Notes: generated by a model not told the origin, from the sequence alone. DNA of 64,000 bases from Capillidium heterosporum (GCA_016630905.1 WBMQ01000005.1:1488001-1552000); one strand, 5' to 3'. Positions 35,862-54,698 are shown, counted from the first letter of the stretch. A program made the numbers and translations.

Positions 35862-37458
35862 ATGTCAACCGTAGCATCGTTGCCAGTATCGAAGCCATTT
35901 ATGGATGTAAGTTGTGTTTTTTATTTCGCATTAACATTGGTTTAGGATACTCCAATTCCCACTTCAGTGTCAACAGCCGAGGCAGTTTCCGAGTTGGCTG
36001 ATACGTTTGTCCCATCATTGAATCTTTCACGCCGTAGCTCGTTAGCCGCCCCACCCGGGTTAACTCTGCCAAATTCCAACAACATCGAGAAGCCTATGCC
36101 TAAGCTTACGCGAGCCGCCTCAGTATCATTTTTACCGGCCTGGTCCAACCTAGGTGACCCTTCGGACGAAGGTTACCTTAAGAAGCTAGCCGACTCGACC
36201 CAACAGATGCAACCCCAATCGGCCAAGTGGAATTTCGAGTTCAATCGCACCACTGGATGGCAAAGCGCTGGAATTAAGGAATACGCCCAGCCTGGCAGCG
36301 ATTTTTCACCCTTTAAAGATGGAGCCTTACCACAACGTCGTATGTCCTACAACCCGTTATCAGGATTCCCAAGGTCCCGTACCCCAAGTACCACCACCGG
36401 TTTCAACCCTATGCGACCTAACGGATTCAGTGGCTTTGAAGGTGATGGGTTGAATACTGACAACGGGTTTTCTCGACCTCTAAATCAATCGCGCCCCTTC
36501 AACTCATCTTCACGTCGTGATTCTCTACACTCACCTACCCTTATCGCTCGCTCTGGAAGTTCCTCTGAATCTTTAAACCCACTGACGCCCAATTCCTTGC
36601 GTGGCCCTCGCCGCTTCTCGTTAACACCTCAGTTCAACGCCGACTGGGACTACGATGACTACTTGGCTTCTCAGGTTGAAGACCTTACTTTGGAATCGTA
36701 TATGTCGTTACTGGGTCGTAGGCATTCGGTAGCCGCTTCCGCCTTCCCCATCCGTGAGTCTTCCCCAACTACACCGACCGATCCCTACGACTTTAGCGCC
36801 CAGATGCGTTACAAAAACGAGTCTGAGGCCGAAAAACCCAAATACAACGCCGAACAGGAGAATAACCGTACCTTCAATCCCTACATGTCGCGCATGCAAC
36901 CAGCTCGTCCTGTTAGCGAACAGTACTACATTGTCGAGTTCAAAGGAAATCGCACTGATGCCTACTACCTGACCCCCGATACCAACTTCCAAGTCAAAGT
37001 TGGAGATCTTGTCATCGTCGAAGCGGACCGTGGTAAGGATTTAGGCAAGATCGTCAAAGACAGCGTCTCAGTCAGAAGATCTAGCCAAATTCCAGCACGA
37101 GCAGCAGATGGCCGCTGTTAGTGACCCTAGCCCAAGATCGTTTGAACCTAAACGGATCTACCGCCACGCCCAACCCTCTGAGATCAGTTTATTGGTAACA
37201 AAATGCCAGGATGAAGTAAAGTCGTTGCAAATGTGTCAAGCCAAGATCCGCCAGCACCGCTTACCTATGGAAGTCGTCGATGCCGAGTACCAGTGGTAAG
37301 TATATGTCCTTTTAACCAGCTCTAACTTTATCTCTAGGGATCGTCGTAAGTTGACCTTCTTCTACACGGCTACTGAACGTATTGATTTCCGCGAGTTGGT
37401 ACGGGATTTGTTCAAGATCTACAAGACACGTATCTGGATGTGTGCTGTCGCCAATTGA
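35862..37458 (+). CDS. PSP1: PSP1 C-terminal domain protein
   Basis: Related to yeast Psp1, first found as a suppressor of DNA polymerase alpha defects; molecular role poorly defined. Exons 35862-35906, 35946-37295, 37338-37458 (introns 39 and 42 nt), about 504 residues. The N-terminal two-thirds is Ser/Pro/Asn-rich and probably disordered, with SRR-type phosphorylation-like sites (RRDS, RRFS, RRHS). The C-terminal domain starts at [16 protein letters not shown] and includes [55 protein letters not shown] and [20 protein letters not shown]. One base must be skipped near 37074 (GTC AGA AGA) to join VKDSVSV to [11 protein letters not shown]; no intron fits there. Confidence 0.87.
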
Positions 37459-38355
37459 ACTGATGTATACCATCTCCTTTATCCAAACTTTTAAAATTCA
37501 ACTCCGGTTGAACTGCCATTGGACCGAGCTAACTTAAATTTCTTAAATTTACGCCTGCCTATATTTCTAATGACTAGGTTAGTAAACCAACTTAGTGACC
37601 TCCTTCTCCCGACAACTACATAACTCTTCACATTGATTGGAACCAATTTTCTTATTTTATAAATAAAAGCTGCCTCTTTTACTACCTTTACCATTTTTAC
37701 TTATAACTAGATGTGTTGATTTGTTGATCCTGATGTTGTGACGTTAACTAAACATTTCAAGAAAAAGAGATGTTAGTAAGCTGTAATCTCTGGATAATAC
37801 AACGTATAGGTCTGATACCAGTTCATCTAGTTTTAGACTCCTGGTAATTCAAATTAAATGGTCAGCTTTAAAGCCAGCATTTTGTCTTTGTATCAGTGCT
37901 TATTGAAGCCAACATTATTTTATCCCATTCTATGACTGCCTTCCTCTCCTGTAAATATAATGGTGAAAATTTTACAAAGTATATTGCAAGTTAAAACATA
38001 AAATGGGAGGAATATTCAAATAGCAACGATTTTAACAAGCTTTCCTTTCCCTAATGCAAGAATTTGCTTTCTACCTTGATAGAAGTCCACTTTATAAGGA
38101 GACTTTAGAGGGATAGGATTGGCAATGGTCAAACATTTTCCTCAAATCGACTTTAAAATGCTCTTTCTATGCTATTTAGCTTTCTGCTATAAGCTAGATC
38201 TATATTTCCTAATTGAAATCAACATACCAACTTAATATAGTCAAGAAAAATCAATATAGCCATCAAATGCAAACTAATATTCAAAAAATCGATATAATCA
38301 AGATAAGTATTATAAAAAGAACTAAGCGATAACCAATCCTATAAATCAAAATTTA
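37459..38355. other. Intergenic, convergent 3' ends
   Basis: Between the ends of the PSP1-like (+) and Abitram-like (-) genes. No gene supported. Confidence 0.6.
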
Positions 38356-39333
38356 CTACGACTCCTCATCACCAAACTTTCTCACACCAACTAGTAAACT
38401 GAGAACATGGCAGTCGACGTTGATACTTCGATCGATAGACTGCCGTACCTGACTTCGAACTTTGGACAAGAAACTTTTGGAGTCGGGTAACGTCTCTCCC
38501 GACTTGGATATCTTTTTAGGTAGGCTTTCCAACTTCTTTTCAAACAAACTTTTCTCTAGTTCCGGACGATCAACAGAAGTATCTAAATTCTTTGGATCTT
38601 CAGTTAGTAGTTTAGGCTCTATAGAAGGCATTAGAATTGCCAAGTAATTTTCGACACCCTAGATCATAAACTTAAAATATTATTGGGTAAAAAAGTTACT
38701 TCGAACATCTTTACAGTAGGGTCGGTGATAGTCCTAGCGTTCAATTCCAAAACTTTGGCAGGTAAACAAGCTGCAACTAGATATTCTTTAGAATTTTGAG
38801 ATCCATCCTCATTCTTCTTGTAAAGGGCGATTATTTTGAGTATGGGATCCCAAGGTAGAACTTCACTGGCTCCCTTTTTACGTTTCCCTTTGACTTGATT
38901 GTTCTTCAAGCTATCCATTGCTTCAACAGTTACACTTTCTATAGATGTTGGATCGGTTCTTAGAAGGTTGAGTAATGGATGGTCAGTAGCTAAAGTTATG
39001 AGGCTTATACTAAAATATTTAAAGTTAAACATCTAAATGCTTGTTAAATTTTACTTGTTTGGAGATATGTAGATAATCTGGTCATCAAATTTGGAATTAA
39101 CTTTAGCTTCTACATTTGAATAAAATAAATAAAGAGTAATGAAAATGAATACTAAAAATTAAAAGATGCTTACTTGCCGAGTAGATAGAGTAGTAACGTT
39201 TTAGATATCCGTAACCATCTTCACTGTAGCTGTCCAAAATTTCTTTGTGAGTATTTATGTTGTAATCGTGTGGTTGCTTGTCAAAAGTTGCTGAGTCCAT
39301 TATTTGGCTAGTAGTGCTCATCACTTGTGGCAT
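38356..39333 (-). CDS. ABITRAM: Abitram/Simiate (FAM206)-like protein
   Basis: Four exons: 39174-39333, 39055-39109, 38700-39009, 38356-38658 (introns 64, 45, 41 nt), 275 residues; the animal protein is about 180. Order and spacing of conserved blocks match: YLKRYYSIYSAK (animal form 'DRYFTRWYKP'), SPNNISLITLATDHPLL, KKGASEVLPWDPILKIIALY, KEYLVAACLPAKVLELNART and GVENYLAILMPSIEPK. In mammals the family is linked to actin dynamics in neurites and to nuclear speckles; its role in fungi is unknown. It has a ~45-residue N-terminal extension and a longer Lys/Ser-rich C-terminus. Assignment is from remembered family pattern, fairly firm. It shares a 463-bp divergent promoter with MRM2. Confidence 0.78.
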
Positions 39334-39796
39334 TCTTCTATAAAACTGGTCTATTTACAAGAGAAGCACTGGATTAGCTATTAAATTTTGACTTATCTTT
39401 CGATAAACTTTCTCCCCCATGGAATATGGTGTGTTTTAGTAATGCAGCCTATGAACAGGACTAAACTAAACTAAACTTTCATGTATTTGGAAGTTTGATC
39501 AGCTGTCTGTGTATAAATTAAAGGGCCAATATATCCACTATTTAATTCAAAGATTGGAAAGGCATTTCTTTTAAATAGTGATGTTCAATTTAGTTGGAAA
39601 ATAGTAGTTCACTATTAACCAATAGAATACTTTAGTTTCTATTAATTATCTCACAAAATTTAGTTGTCCAATTCGAAGATTAAGTTCAGTTTACTTTTGC
39701 AGCGCCTTGAGGAATATTTTGTATAAACCTTTTTCGAGTAAAGCTTCTAACCTACACCCAACATCCAAAACCAACCGAAAATTCAACTCCAAAGGC
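39334..39796. promoter_or_regulatory. Divergent promoter, Abitram-like (-) / MRM2 (+)
   Basis: The 463 bp between two head-to-head start codons must hold both promoters. No specific site could be assigned. Confidence 0.5.
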
Positions 39797-40614
39797 ATGC
39801 GACCTACCCTACCAAAGCTAAACTCCTTATTCCCAAAAAGTTTCCATCAGCTACAATTTCGCTACAAGTCGACAAAGCAGTGGCACCAGCGCCATGTTAA
39901 CGACCAATTCGTCAAAAAGTCAATACAAGATGGGTACCGAGCTCGCTCTGCTTACAAATTAATTGAAATATTCGACAAATTCAAACTTTTAAACAAATTC
40001 ACTAAAACCCAACCTTTACTCCTAGTAGATTTAGGAGCTGCACCCGGGTCTTGGTGCCAAGTACTGCAAAACCAATTTATGAACTTCAATGACAAACATA
40101 TAGTTGCAGTGGACTTGCTGGATTTTATTGATTTGGAAGGGGTTACTAGAATTAAAGGGGATTTTTCAAAAGTAGAAACTTTAGATAAATTGGATAATAT
40201 ATTTGAGGGGAATAAGGTGGACTTGGTGGTATCGGATGTTGCGCCTTCCTTCTGTGGTAGAATTTGTATTTTTTAAATATGCTAAATATTATTATGCTGT
40301 ATGTTAATTTTAGGCACCCATTCAACGGATCATGCTAGAAGTCATGAATTAAATTTACTGCTGTTGCAGTTCTGTCAACTTTATCTTAAACCAGGAGGTT
40401 CCTTCGTATCAAAAGTAAGCTAGTCATGCCTTTAAGATATATAGTATAACTTTGATTTTGGTAGTATATTAGAGGCGAGGAAGAAAAAAGTTATCAAGCT
40501 ATGCTCAATTTCAACTTTAATAAGTTAAACAAGCCTTTCAAACCCATATCTTCAAGAAAACAATCCGCCGAAGTCTTCTTTATAGCTGAAGGTTTTAAAA
40601 GTGGGGAAGCGTAG
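39797..40614 (+). CDS. MRM2: Mitochondrial 21S/16S rRNA 2'-O-methyltransferase (FtsJ/RrmJ family)
   Basis: SAM-dependent methyltransferase acting on the mitochondrial large-subunit rRNA. Exons 39797-40256, 40314-40414, 40465-40614 (introns 57 and 50 nt), 236 residues. The start is the first ATG giving an N-terminus of mitochondrial type (MRPTLPKLNSLFPKSFHQLQ, basic, no acids). Then QWHQRHVNDQFVKKS, GYRARSAYKLIEI (catalytic Lys), SAM loop VDLGAAPGSW (77-86), VSDVAPSF (catalytic Asp), GGSFVSKYIRGEE (second Lys) and SAEVFFIAEGFK (Glu): the K-D-K-E tetrad of FtsJ enzymes. MRM2 fits better than cytoplasmic Trm7 or Spb1 because of the short length and presequence. Confidence 0.92.
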
Positions 40615-40949
40615 TTTCCATAATCTAAAAGTATATAGTAGTAGTGTTTGCTCGTTGGTATACTGCTATACTTGTTATTTGAATAATGTAATAGAGTGGC
40701 TGATGTTATAAAGATATTGTGATTTAGAAATAGAATAAAAATAATAAGTTTACATTTGTAGTTAATTTTAAAATACATTGAAAACTGGTTAAAATTAGAT
40801 ATATACGTGATTAAAAGAATACCATATAAGAATTAAAACTAAAAAATTTGTAGTAATAGTCTAGTTTCAAAAATATATAAACTTTTATCATCTAAACTAA
40901 TCTGCCATTCGATCGAAAATTATAGCAATCGATCAAACAATCTAAGCCA
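40615..40949. other. Intergenic, convergent 3' ends
   Basis: 335 bp between the stop codons of MRM2 and the RMND1-like gene; AT-rich, nothing else seen. Confidence 0.6.
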
Positions 40950-42183
40950 TTACGCCGACTTTTCCACCTTCTTGGTAGAGTAGCGATCCCAGTAATGCAG
41001 CGTCTCGAACAATACCTCTACAGCGATTAAAACGATGATACACCACTCCAACTTGGTTGAATGGCTTTCAGCCAACTGCTCCCTCAACATCGCCGTCAAT
41101 TCATTAGCGTAATCCAACTTCTTGTTGAGGATAGCGATACGCGGTCGCATATCCAAATTCTTGGAGATGCTGTCGTAACATTTCTCCAAGTTGGGTTCGG
41201 ACCAGTAGTAATCAGGTGTATCTAAAAAGGACTCAGATTGGAGATTGAGTACGCCACGTAACAAAAAGACCTGGCCTAGTTTTTGTAAGATTTCACTGCG
41301 CGTAAACTGGTTGGATTTGTTGGATTGAAGGAGGATGGGATAGTGGGCCATCGATTCTAAGAGGGCATCCAACTTGTCCTCCAAGATAGAAAGCTTGGCA
41401 CTACGGGCTAACCCATCAGAAAAGGCTAGCTTGGTTAAGTTGGCTTCGTTATCCCCACCTACGACTATTAGGTCACCGTCTAGGTAGGTGGCTCTAAAGT
41501 AAAAAGAAATTAGCTTCGACATTAAAGTTAAATAGAAACTACAGCTCTTTGTCCTGCACATAGAGAAATTGTTCGGTTTCATACTCCTCATATCTACCCT
41601 TCTCAATGTCGGCAGTCATTTTTGATATAGTCGTTGAGGAATTGGTCTCCAATTTCAATGTTGGGACCCCAGTAAATGAAGGTACCGGCTCTAAATAGAT
41701 ATACCTCTCCCTTACCCTCCAGCTCTACTTTGTAAACTTCAGGGAGTAGCTGAGTCAACTTGTAGTTGGCATTTAAACTCTTTATTAATTTTTCCATGTC
41801 GTACTCATCACTGGTGCAATAGGTTTTACAAATGTTGCGCTGGAAATAAATTTAAGTTATAGGTTCAATGATAATGTACCTTATAATCTTCAGATAAACC
41901 ATGGCTCTTACTTTTGGAGTTGTCCACTTCGTTGAGGCGTCGTAGATTACTGCGTTTGTGCAATTTGGTGCTGTCTTTTGACCGTTGAGTACTTGATAGC
42001 ACTTCACTTGCCTAATTGAATAAATAAATTGAAATTTTACTTTCATTTTACTTGAGGGCCCACATCAATGGTGTATTTTCGAGTTAGGTTGAAAATAGGT
42101 GCTGAGGTTGGTATCAAAAACTTTTGAGTGTTGAGTTTGGTGTTGAAAAATCGGTTAAAGTTGTGTCGGGTAGCTCGCAACAT
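40950..42183 (-). CDS. RMND1: RMND1/DUF155 family mitochondrial inner-membrane protein
   Basis: Exons 42052-42183, 41880-42011, 41543-41839, 40950-41493 (introns 40, 40, 49 nt), about 367 residues. N-terminus MLRATRHNFNRFFNTKLNTQ is a clear mitochondrial presequence, favouring the RMND1/yeast MRX10 branch (mitochondrial translation support) over cytosolic Rmd1/Rmd8. DUF155 hallmarks: VYLFRAGTFIYWGPN, EYETEQFLYVQDKEL, DGLARSAKLSILEDKLDALL, LGQVFLL, YYWSEPNLEKCYDSISKNLD, RIAILNKKLDYANEL, and a C-terminal transmembrane helix (LEWCIIVLIAVEVLFETLHY). One base in a five-A run (sense strand; 41619-41623) must be skipped to join FLNDYIK to MTADIEKGRYEEYE; without that the frame stops at once. Confidence 0.87.
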
Positions 42184-42511
42184 TTTATAGCTTGGGCCTG
42201 AACTTTGATATAGAAAGTGAGATAAAACTTTGAGTTGAGGGTTATCAAAGGAAAGTTAGTTTGATTGGTTTAGAAATTTGAGATAGTGATGGAAAATGCT
42301 ACGAAAGCAAAAATATTCTACAATCCAAATGATCATTTTTGATGGAAAAGTATACGCAAAGTAAAAATTATTGTGTAGTATAGCCGGCATCTTATATAAA
42401 AAGCAAATTCTAACGATTTATTAAACAATCGATGTAAACATCGCATCCATACCAAACAACTTGCACCGATTCAAATATACAGGTGCCATAAATATTCTAG
42501 TTCAATTTCCG
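42184..42511. other. Intergenic
   Basis: 328 bp between the 3' end of GCN2 and the RMND1-like start; must hold the latter's promoter. No specific site assigned. Confidence 0.6.
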
Positions 42512-48116
<5,605 letters not shown>

Positions 48117-51100
48117 AGTGCTATAAACAGAGGTTTTCAGTTAAAAATCTTTACTACTTTGAGTACCACGAAAATGAAGCAAGATGTTTTCAGAATCCCG
48201 GAACGATTTATGCTAAATGTGGTGTAAATTTTATCAGATATTTTTACTTCGAACAGCCATTTGTAATCTTTGCAACAAATTTGGGAAAATTACACCTTTG
48301 CAGGTTCTTGTTTTAGAAAGGAAGGTTCAATGTAAAGTTAAAGCGAAGTGAAGTTGTGATGGATACATCATTGAGCCTAGGCAATTAAAGCCAAACCTAG
48401 TAAAAGCCGTATTCAACATCTGCTATTCAAATAGGGAGCCTATGTTGTTGCTTAAGGCCTAAAGTTAAAGCTATAGTCTATAGTACAGATACTAATGATT
48501 CCATTTTCAACCAACTTTACTGTCTCGATACTTTCTACAAATGCTATTATGGCTTGAAAACAATACTGTGTACAAGTGTAACGCTTTATTTTATACAATT
48601 ATATGAAATTGCGCTTTCATTTATAGCAAAATTGAAGATGCACTAACCCTGCTTCCTCAGGTAATAAAGCCATACTTGGTAATTTTGCAAACGTATTAGA
48701 AACCATATGCCAACTAAGTAAAAATATACCATTTGTACAAGATCACCAATTCAAATATTTACAATATCTAGATCGCCATAAGTATACCGCCTTAGATAGC
48801 TCTAAATGAAATATGATGTACCTTTATAAAATGCCTGTAACCTTTAATCTCTTGGAGAAAAACATCGAAATCCGTCAACTGTTTCTTTACTATAGGAATT
48901 AGATTCCTACATGTGATTACTCTGAAGAAAATTTTACGAATTGGGATCCACAATCCAAAGAAACTTCATTCATTTCAGTCTATTTAAAAGGGATACCTTC
49001 TATCGATGCATCGTTGTCTATAAATGCGTTATAAAGGGGTAGCTTTATTGCAACTTGGAATATCAAAAGATTTATATATGTCAATTAAACTATTGCTTGC
49101 CAATCTTAACAGCCTTTCCAAATGTCAAAACGTAAGACATCATTTATTAGAGATACAATCCTAATTCCTTGAAATAAATTTCAAAGTTTAGTTTAGTTTG
49201 GATATACAATATAAAAAATTAGTTTCACCAATACTTATTTTTACTAATAGATTTTCAGAATCTACATACTTATACTTTGCCATTGCATATGTCTAATGAT
49301 TTGTATGCCAACAAGTCTTGTAAAAATAGCTTATAGGGTGATATCTGAAATCTCGATAGTAAAGCTCAAGCTAGATTATGGAAACTTAAAGTTTTAGTGA
49401 TTGAAATATAAACAACTATCGACCACATTATGAAAAGAATTTACAAACTTGTGAGTAAGATCAAGTGGTGGTATTGACGACAAATTTAGTTGAAGTAGCA
49501 AATGATTTAATGACATCTAATCAAAACTTTACCTTTTAAACTTGATAATAATTAACACACCTATATTGAAAAGTAGGTTATTATCACTATAGCTGCCAGT
49601 TGTACGTAATCATCAATTTAAGAAAATAACTTTTAGGACTATAGGTAAATGTATTCTCATCAATAACCACTAGGTCTTTAATTCCTAGAACTTGGGCTCT
49701 TCAATCGATGATAAAAGTCTTAGTATCTAATAACAGAGGATAGCTTACCAACAAGGACTTCAACTGCAGGATAATGTATTTTAAGAATGCTGATGAAATC
49801 AATATATACATAAATTTAAAGCTACTAAATTATATGCTCGGGATTATTATTTGGTTTACATAGACTTTAATTTTTTAGAGCCATATATTATTGGTTTTAG
49901 CCATCAACATATATAAAGATTACTTTATTTAATTTATACTACTAAAAGGAATGTAAACAGCCTACATAAGGATTAGAGCTTTCTTACATTTGATAAATTT
50001 TTTTGGAAAAGTAAATTGAAGTAGAAATTGTGCCTGAAATTTACTAGCTGTTTCAATTAATAGGAATTCGAGAACTATATAGAAGCTTGAGAGCACTACA
50101 GGCCAATTACTTTTAGCTATTATAGATAAGTAATTAGACCGACAAAGTAAACTTTAATACTTGCGAATTGATCAGTATTAGAAGATGTTTATCAAAAAAT
50201 ATTGTATTGGTTATATAAAATTGAAATAGACAGGTATTTATCATGCAAACTCTTTTGGTTGAATTTAGATACTGTTAATAGTTTTACAATATGAAATAAG
50301 CAGGTAAATGATTGAGTTGAAAAGATTTAAATAGTGAATATCTGGAAGTGCATGATGCACTTCTGAACTTGTTATTTTAAAACTCTCTTGCACTACGACG
50401 AACTAAATATAAAGGTGAGTTAATACACCTACCTTCTTCAGGCCTACGTTCAGCTCGTCGGGATTGGCAAAAGCGAAATTGGAGCTAAAGCTGAAATTTG
50501 GACCGAATTGTATGTTTCTAGCTCAATTACAGCTACCCTACAGCAAACGTTGATAAACTTATGTGGTATTCAACTATTTAGCAAGTTATTGCTCTCCCAA
50601 ATATGGAATTTCCAATAGTATCATGATAAATGCAAACTTTAATGATATCGGAAACTATGAATACCTTTCGAAAATTAGTTTAACATTACCTATTATATTA
50701 CTAGTTGAAAGAAGCTTGGTCTTCGATACGGAAGCTGGTTATCGTAAATAGGTTGTTGAGGGCAAGGTCGTTAATTCAAACATTAATATCATGCTTGATA
50801 TAGATTAATGAAAGCAAGTATAGCAAATATTTTAAAGAAAATCTAGAAAGATGTAGCTACTATCTAAGTATAAATCCTATTGAATTTAATTAACTTTTTG
50901 GCAACTAGCCAAAGCCTACATGGCATTATGGTTCAATTCATTTGGATCACTACCTTCAGGTGTATGTCTGATGAAGATGCCTTGGAATTGGAGATGCTCA
51001 GCTTAAAGTAGTTGGAAGTTGCTGTAAAAGCGATCTACTAATCCTTAACCAAGTTGGGTGAAACTCATTTAGAGTAAATTTGTGCTTGGATGTATCATTG

Positions 51101-51749
51101 GAAACTAGGCCCTATTTATATCTTGGCTCCTACTTTGAAAGTTTGGAAAGTGTTGGCTGTACTTTGCATAAAATATATTTAGTAAATTTCTTATTTTAAA
51201 TTAGAATCTACTTTTGCATATGTACTTGCTGGACAAAAATGGATTTTAAATAGAAACGAATAAGTAGTAAGTTTTTTGGCTATTAAATGGCTGTTTGGAA
51301 AGCAAGTGGATATTTTTATAGTGATGGTATCTTGAATGAAAGTCGACCACTTATGTATATACTAGCAGATAGTGGTTGTTTTAAAATATTTATTGAAAAT
51401 TCCAAATTAATTGCACTATAAAATAATCAAAATAGCTAATTACGATGCAATTTTTAAAATAGACTCTACAACCTTTACAATAAAATTGAGCAATACATCT
51501 ATATTAAACCAGTCTATAAATGATCAAGTGACTCTATATAAGCTAAATAGCCATTCCAATTGCATATTTGAAAGGTGAATTCGTAAACTACCTAAAGCAA
51601 GCAAAGCAACTGTAGGTTGCAGTTAACCCTGCAATTCTTTCAAACTTTCTTTACCAATCATTCGTTTAGGTATGACCTAACCCAAATTTCCTTACAAAAG
51701 CTACCAAAAAATTCCAACTAATCTTTATCTACAAAACAGTGAAGTAAGG
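48117..51749. other. Long gene-poor region
   Basis: 3.6 kb with no complete gene. Two short codon-like patches stand out: - strand 50438-50509 (FGPNFSFSSNFAFANPDELN, followed by a GTAGGT donor-like site) and + strand 50928-51011 (27 codons from an ATG to TAG). They may be fossil exons. No RNA gene recognised. Confidence 0.5.
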
Positions 51750-53690
51750 ATGTTCTATTCGGAAACGATCTTGTCATCTAAAGGACCTTTAGCCAAGGTA
51801 TGGCTGGCAGCTCATATGGAGAAGAAGTTGACCAAAGCCCAGCTTTTACATACCGATTTGAACGCCTCTATAGGTAAATTATTTTCATTTAAGGATGCTA
51901 AAAGCATTTGCTCTTGTTGAAATAAATTAGTTGCTATAAGGAACGATGATCAAAACAAGATGGCTCTAAGACTTTCAGGACAGTTGTTGTTGGGTGTAGT
52001 CCGAATCTATTCTAGAAAGGCAAAATACTTGCTGGACGACTGTAACGAAGCTAACTTGAAAATAAAATTGGTAAGACCAACAATATTTTGAATTTATTCT
52101 TAATGAACTATGGGATATTATATAGGCTTTCCGTCCTGGTGTTGTTGATCTACCAGCTGAACAATTGATGGCCAACTTCAACGCCATCACCCTACCCGAT
52201 ACCATTACCGACGTTGCTGTTCTTATCCCCAACTTTGACTTCTCAGTAAGGTAACTTAGACACTCCAACATTTCATATTAACGATACGTAGTGCTTGGGA
52301 TGAAGAGAGTAAGGCTTTAGAACGCACTCAAGCCAAATCTACTCTGTCTAGATTACAGGATATTACGATGGCCGATAACACTTTAACCAACAACGAGTTG
52401 GGCGGAAGTATGGCTGGGTTCGAGCCCTACATCCTAACTGGAGATGAACCTGAATTGAATTTCGACTTTACCGACAGCAACTTTATGTCCATGGATATGG
52501 AGATGGGTCGCCAAATCGAAGCAGTTCGTGATGTTATGGAGATATCCCCTGCCGTCTCTTTGGATAACGCCAACCTCCAATCGACCCCTTCCACTGACAA
52601 AAACTTGCCGGGTATCGATGAGTCTCCCAACGACATCCACAATCTTACCAACTTTGACAACCGGACCGGTGGAGACACCTTCGCCAATTTTGACTTTGCG
52701 TTACCTCCCGAACTTTGTAATTTTTATTTGCTTACAGTATACTTATTTGAAAATTAGTGGAGCGTGGTATTGATGTGACGGTACCTTATGTCGAGAAGAA
52801 GGCTGGAGGCCAACCCAAGAAGCGTAGACTGTTGTTCGATCCCGTCACCTCGTTGTCGGTACCCGACGAAGCTATGCTGAACGACACCTCCGACATCACG
52901 ACCAACGTCACCACCAATCTAAACGGTGCCGATGTGGAAGGTGACAACCTTCTCCATGACGTCAGCTTAGGTTTGTATTTTGATACAGATGGGCAACCCA
53001 ATTTTATCGACGAACTCAAAAAGAAGTTCAAGGAGTTCAACGTTAACGATACCGAGGAGTTTGTACCTTCGACTTTTGGTTCCGAGTATAATTTTGGTGA
53101 TTTTGGTATTTTGAGTGGCTGTGTCAGTTTAGTTGCTAATTTTTTTATATGTAGGTGGCTTTGGTGATCCGTTTGACCCTATCGGTGATAACAACAACCA
53201 GATGCAGGTACCTAATTGTAGTATTTTTCGGCACTAATTTCTACTTTGAAAGGTCGACCCAGACTTCAACAACGACTTGGATGACGCATTGGATTTCGAC
53301 AACCTGCCACCCCGAGGTTATGACGGCGAGGACAACAAAGACGGCATCAGTCTGGAAGCTTCCACTCTAAAAATCTTGCAGCTCGTCAAAGACAACTTGA
53401 TCAAGAGACAGATTTCCGCCTCCGTCCCCGACGTCACTCAAGAAGCTAAGGCCGAAGCTGAAGATCTTGGTATCACCTTTGATCAGCTTCTAGTTAAGGA
53501 AGAAGGTAAGCCTCAAGTTACCAAGAAGGTTGCCGTCTCTACCTTTTACGATCTGTTGGTACTTAAGACTAAGAACCTGGTTCAGGTTCAGCAAGCCAAG
53601 CCATTTGAGGAGATTAAGGTTACTAAGGTTTTGGAGGGAACTGCCGATGGCGATGATACCTTCGGTCAGGAACTTTTAGGAGAGGCTTAA
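51750..53690 (+). CDS. RAD21: RAD21/SCC1 cohesin kleisin subunit
   Basis: Kleisin that bridges Smc1 and Smc3 in cohesin and is cut by separase at anaphase. Seven exons: 51750-51873, 51931-52070, 52126-52250, 52292-52716, 52758-53105, 53155-53207, 53253-53690; 550 residues. N-terminal Rad21/Rec8 domain from the start codon ([49 protein letters not shown]); acidic middle; ERGIDVTVP then basic [15 protein letters not shown]-terminal winged helix ([27 protein letters not shown]). The C-terminus and mitotic-type N-terminus favour Scc1/Rad21 over meiotic Rec8. The donor of intron 5 is ambiguous: 53106 (GTATTT, used here) or a GTGTCA a little downstream, differing by a few codons. No frame break in any exon. 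Confidence 0.94.
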
Positions 53691-54698
53691 GTTTATATAT
53701 GAGTATCGATCTTCTTACCTCTACCTCATTCCCTTCATCTATATGTCTATATCGACGTCACATTTCCAACTTTCAGCTCAAATTCTATCTCTACATCTAC
53801 CTTATATGGTAGCTACCTCTATCACCGTTACTATCACCATCACTATGAAAACTGATATCCAGGCTTACAAATATATCTTATCACGTGGTATACATTTTAA
53901 TTTTTGAACTGTTCTCTGGTTAGTATATATACTATATCTTTATTTGTATAAATAAAGATGTCGAAAGTTATGGACAATTAAATTTTAGTTTCGATCTATA
54001 GATGAGGAAGGTAAGATGCCAAGCTATACGTTTAGACTGCAGTAGTAAAAATAAAATATTTTAATTAATGAACTTACCTAAAAGTATAAGATAGCCGGCT
54101 TCATTTTATTTTGTCGACGCTATATAACTTTTAACTCAGCTACATCTTGATATGAAATATAGTAGTACTTCTCGAGACGCGATTCTACTTAAACAACTTC
54201 TATTTCTTCAATCACAATTGTACTTACACAAATTAAAGAGTATATGGTTCAATATTAGTGTTTTTTCCACCAAAACTTGAATATGTACATATTTAAGAGT
54301 ATACTATATCTGTAATCAAGAAAACTATAGCTCTGGATGATGGATTTAGCTACTTTATATTTGGAATGTTGAAATACTTTTGAATGTCGATTCTATTCTT
54401 TTAGAATATACAATGACTTTTAACACCATGTGTGTGGTCTATTAGAACAACGACAGATTGTGAATTATGGTTCTTAACGCTATACAAGTAGGTGGTAGTT
54501 GGACAAGTGTATACTAAAAGCAATATTGAAGCCATCCATATCAAAATTGAATTTGAACATTTCCAATAAAAGCAAATCGTTTCTTGCTAAGCTAAACTTA
54601 ATTGGATACTGCAAACTGATCCGTTTATGAAGCTGCAAACTATAAACTTTGACACCTATCCTTCAAAACTTTGCACTTTGAAAATTTACGAGTACACG
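53691..54698. other. Intergenic
   Basis: No gene supported. An in-frame ATG at 54627 would extend RPC82 by 24 residues; see that entry. Confidence 0.6.

Noticed and set aside
37026-37070. Intron GTAAGG...CTCAG in the PSP1-like gene as explanation for its frame break
   Set aside because: It would delete the conserved GKDLGKIV segment of the PSP1 domain.
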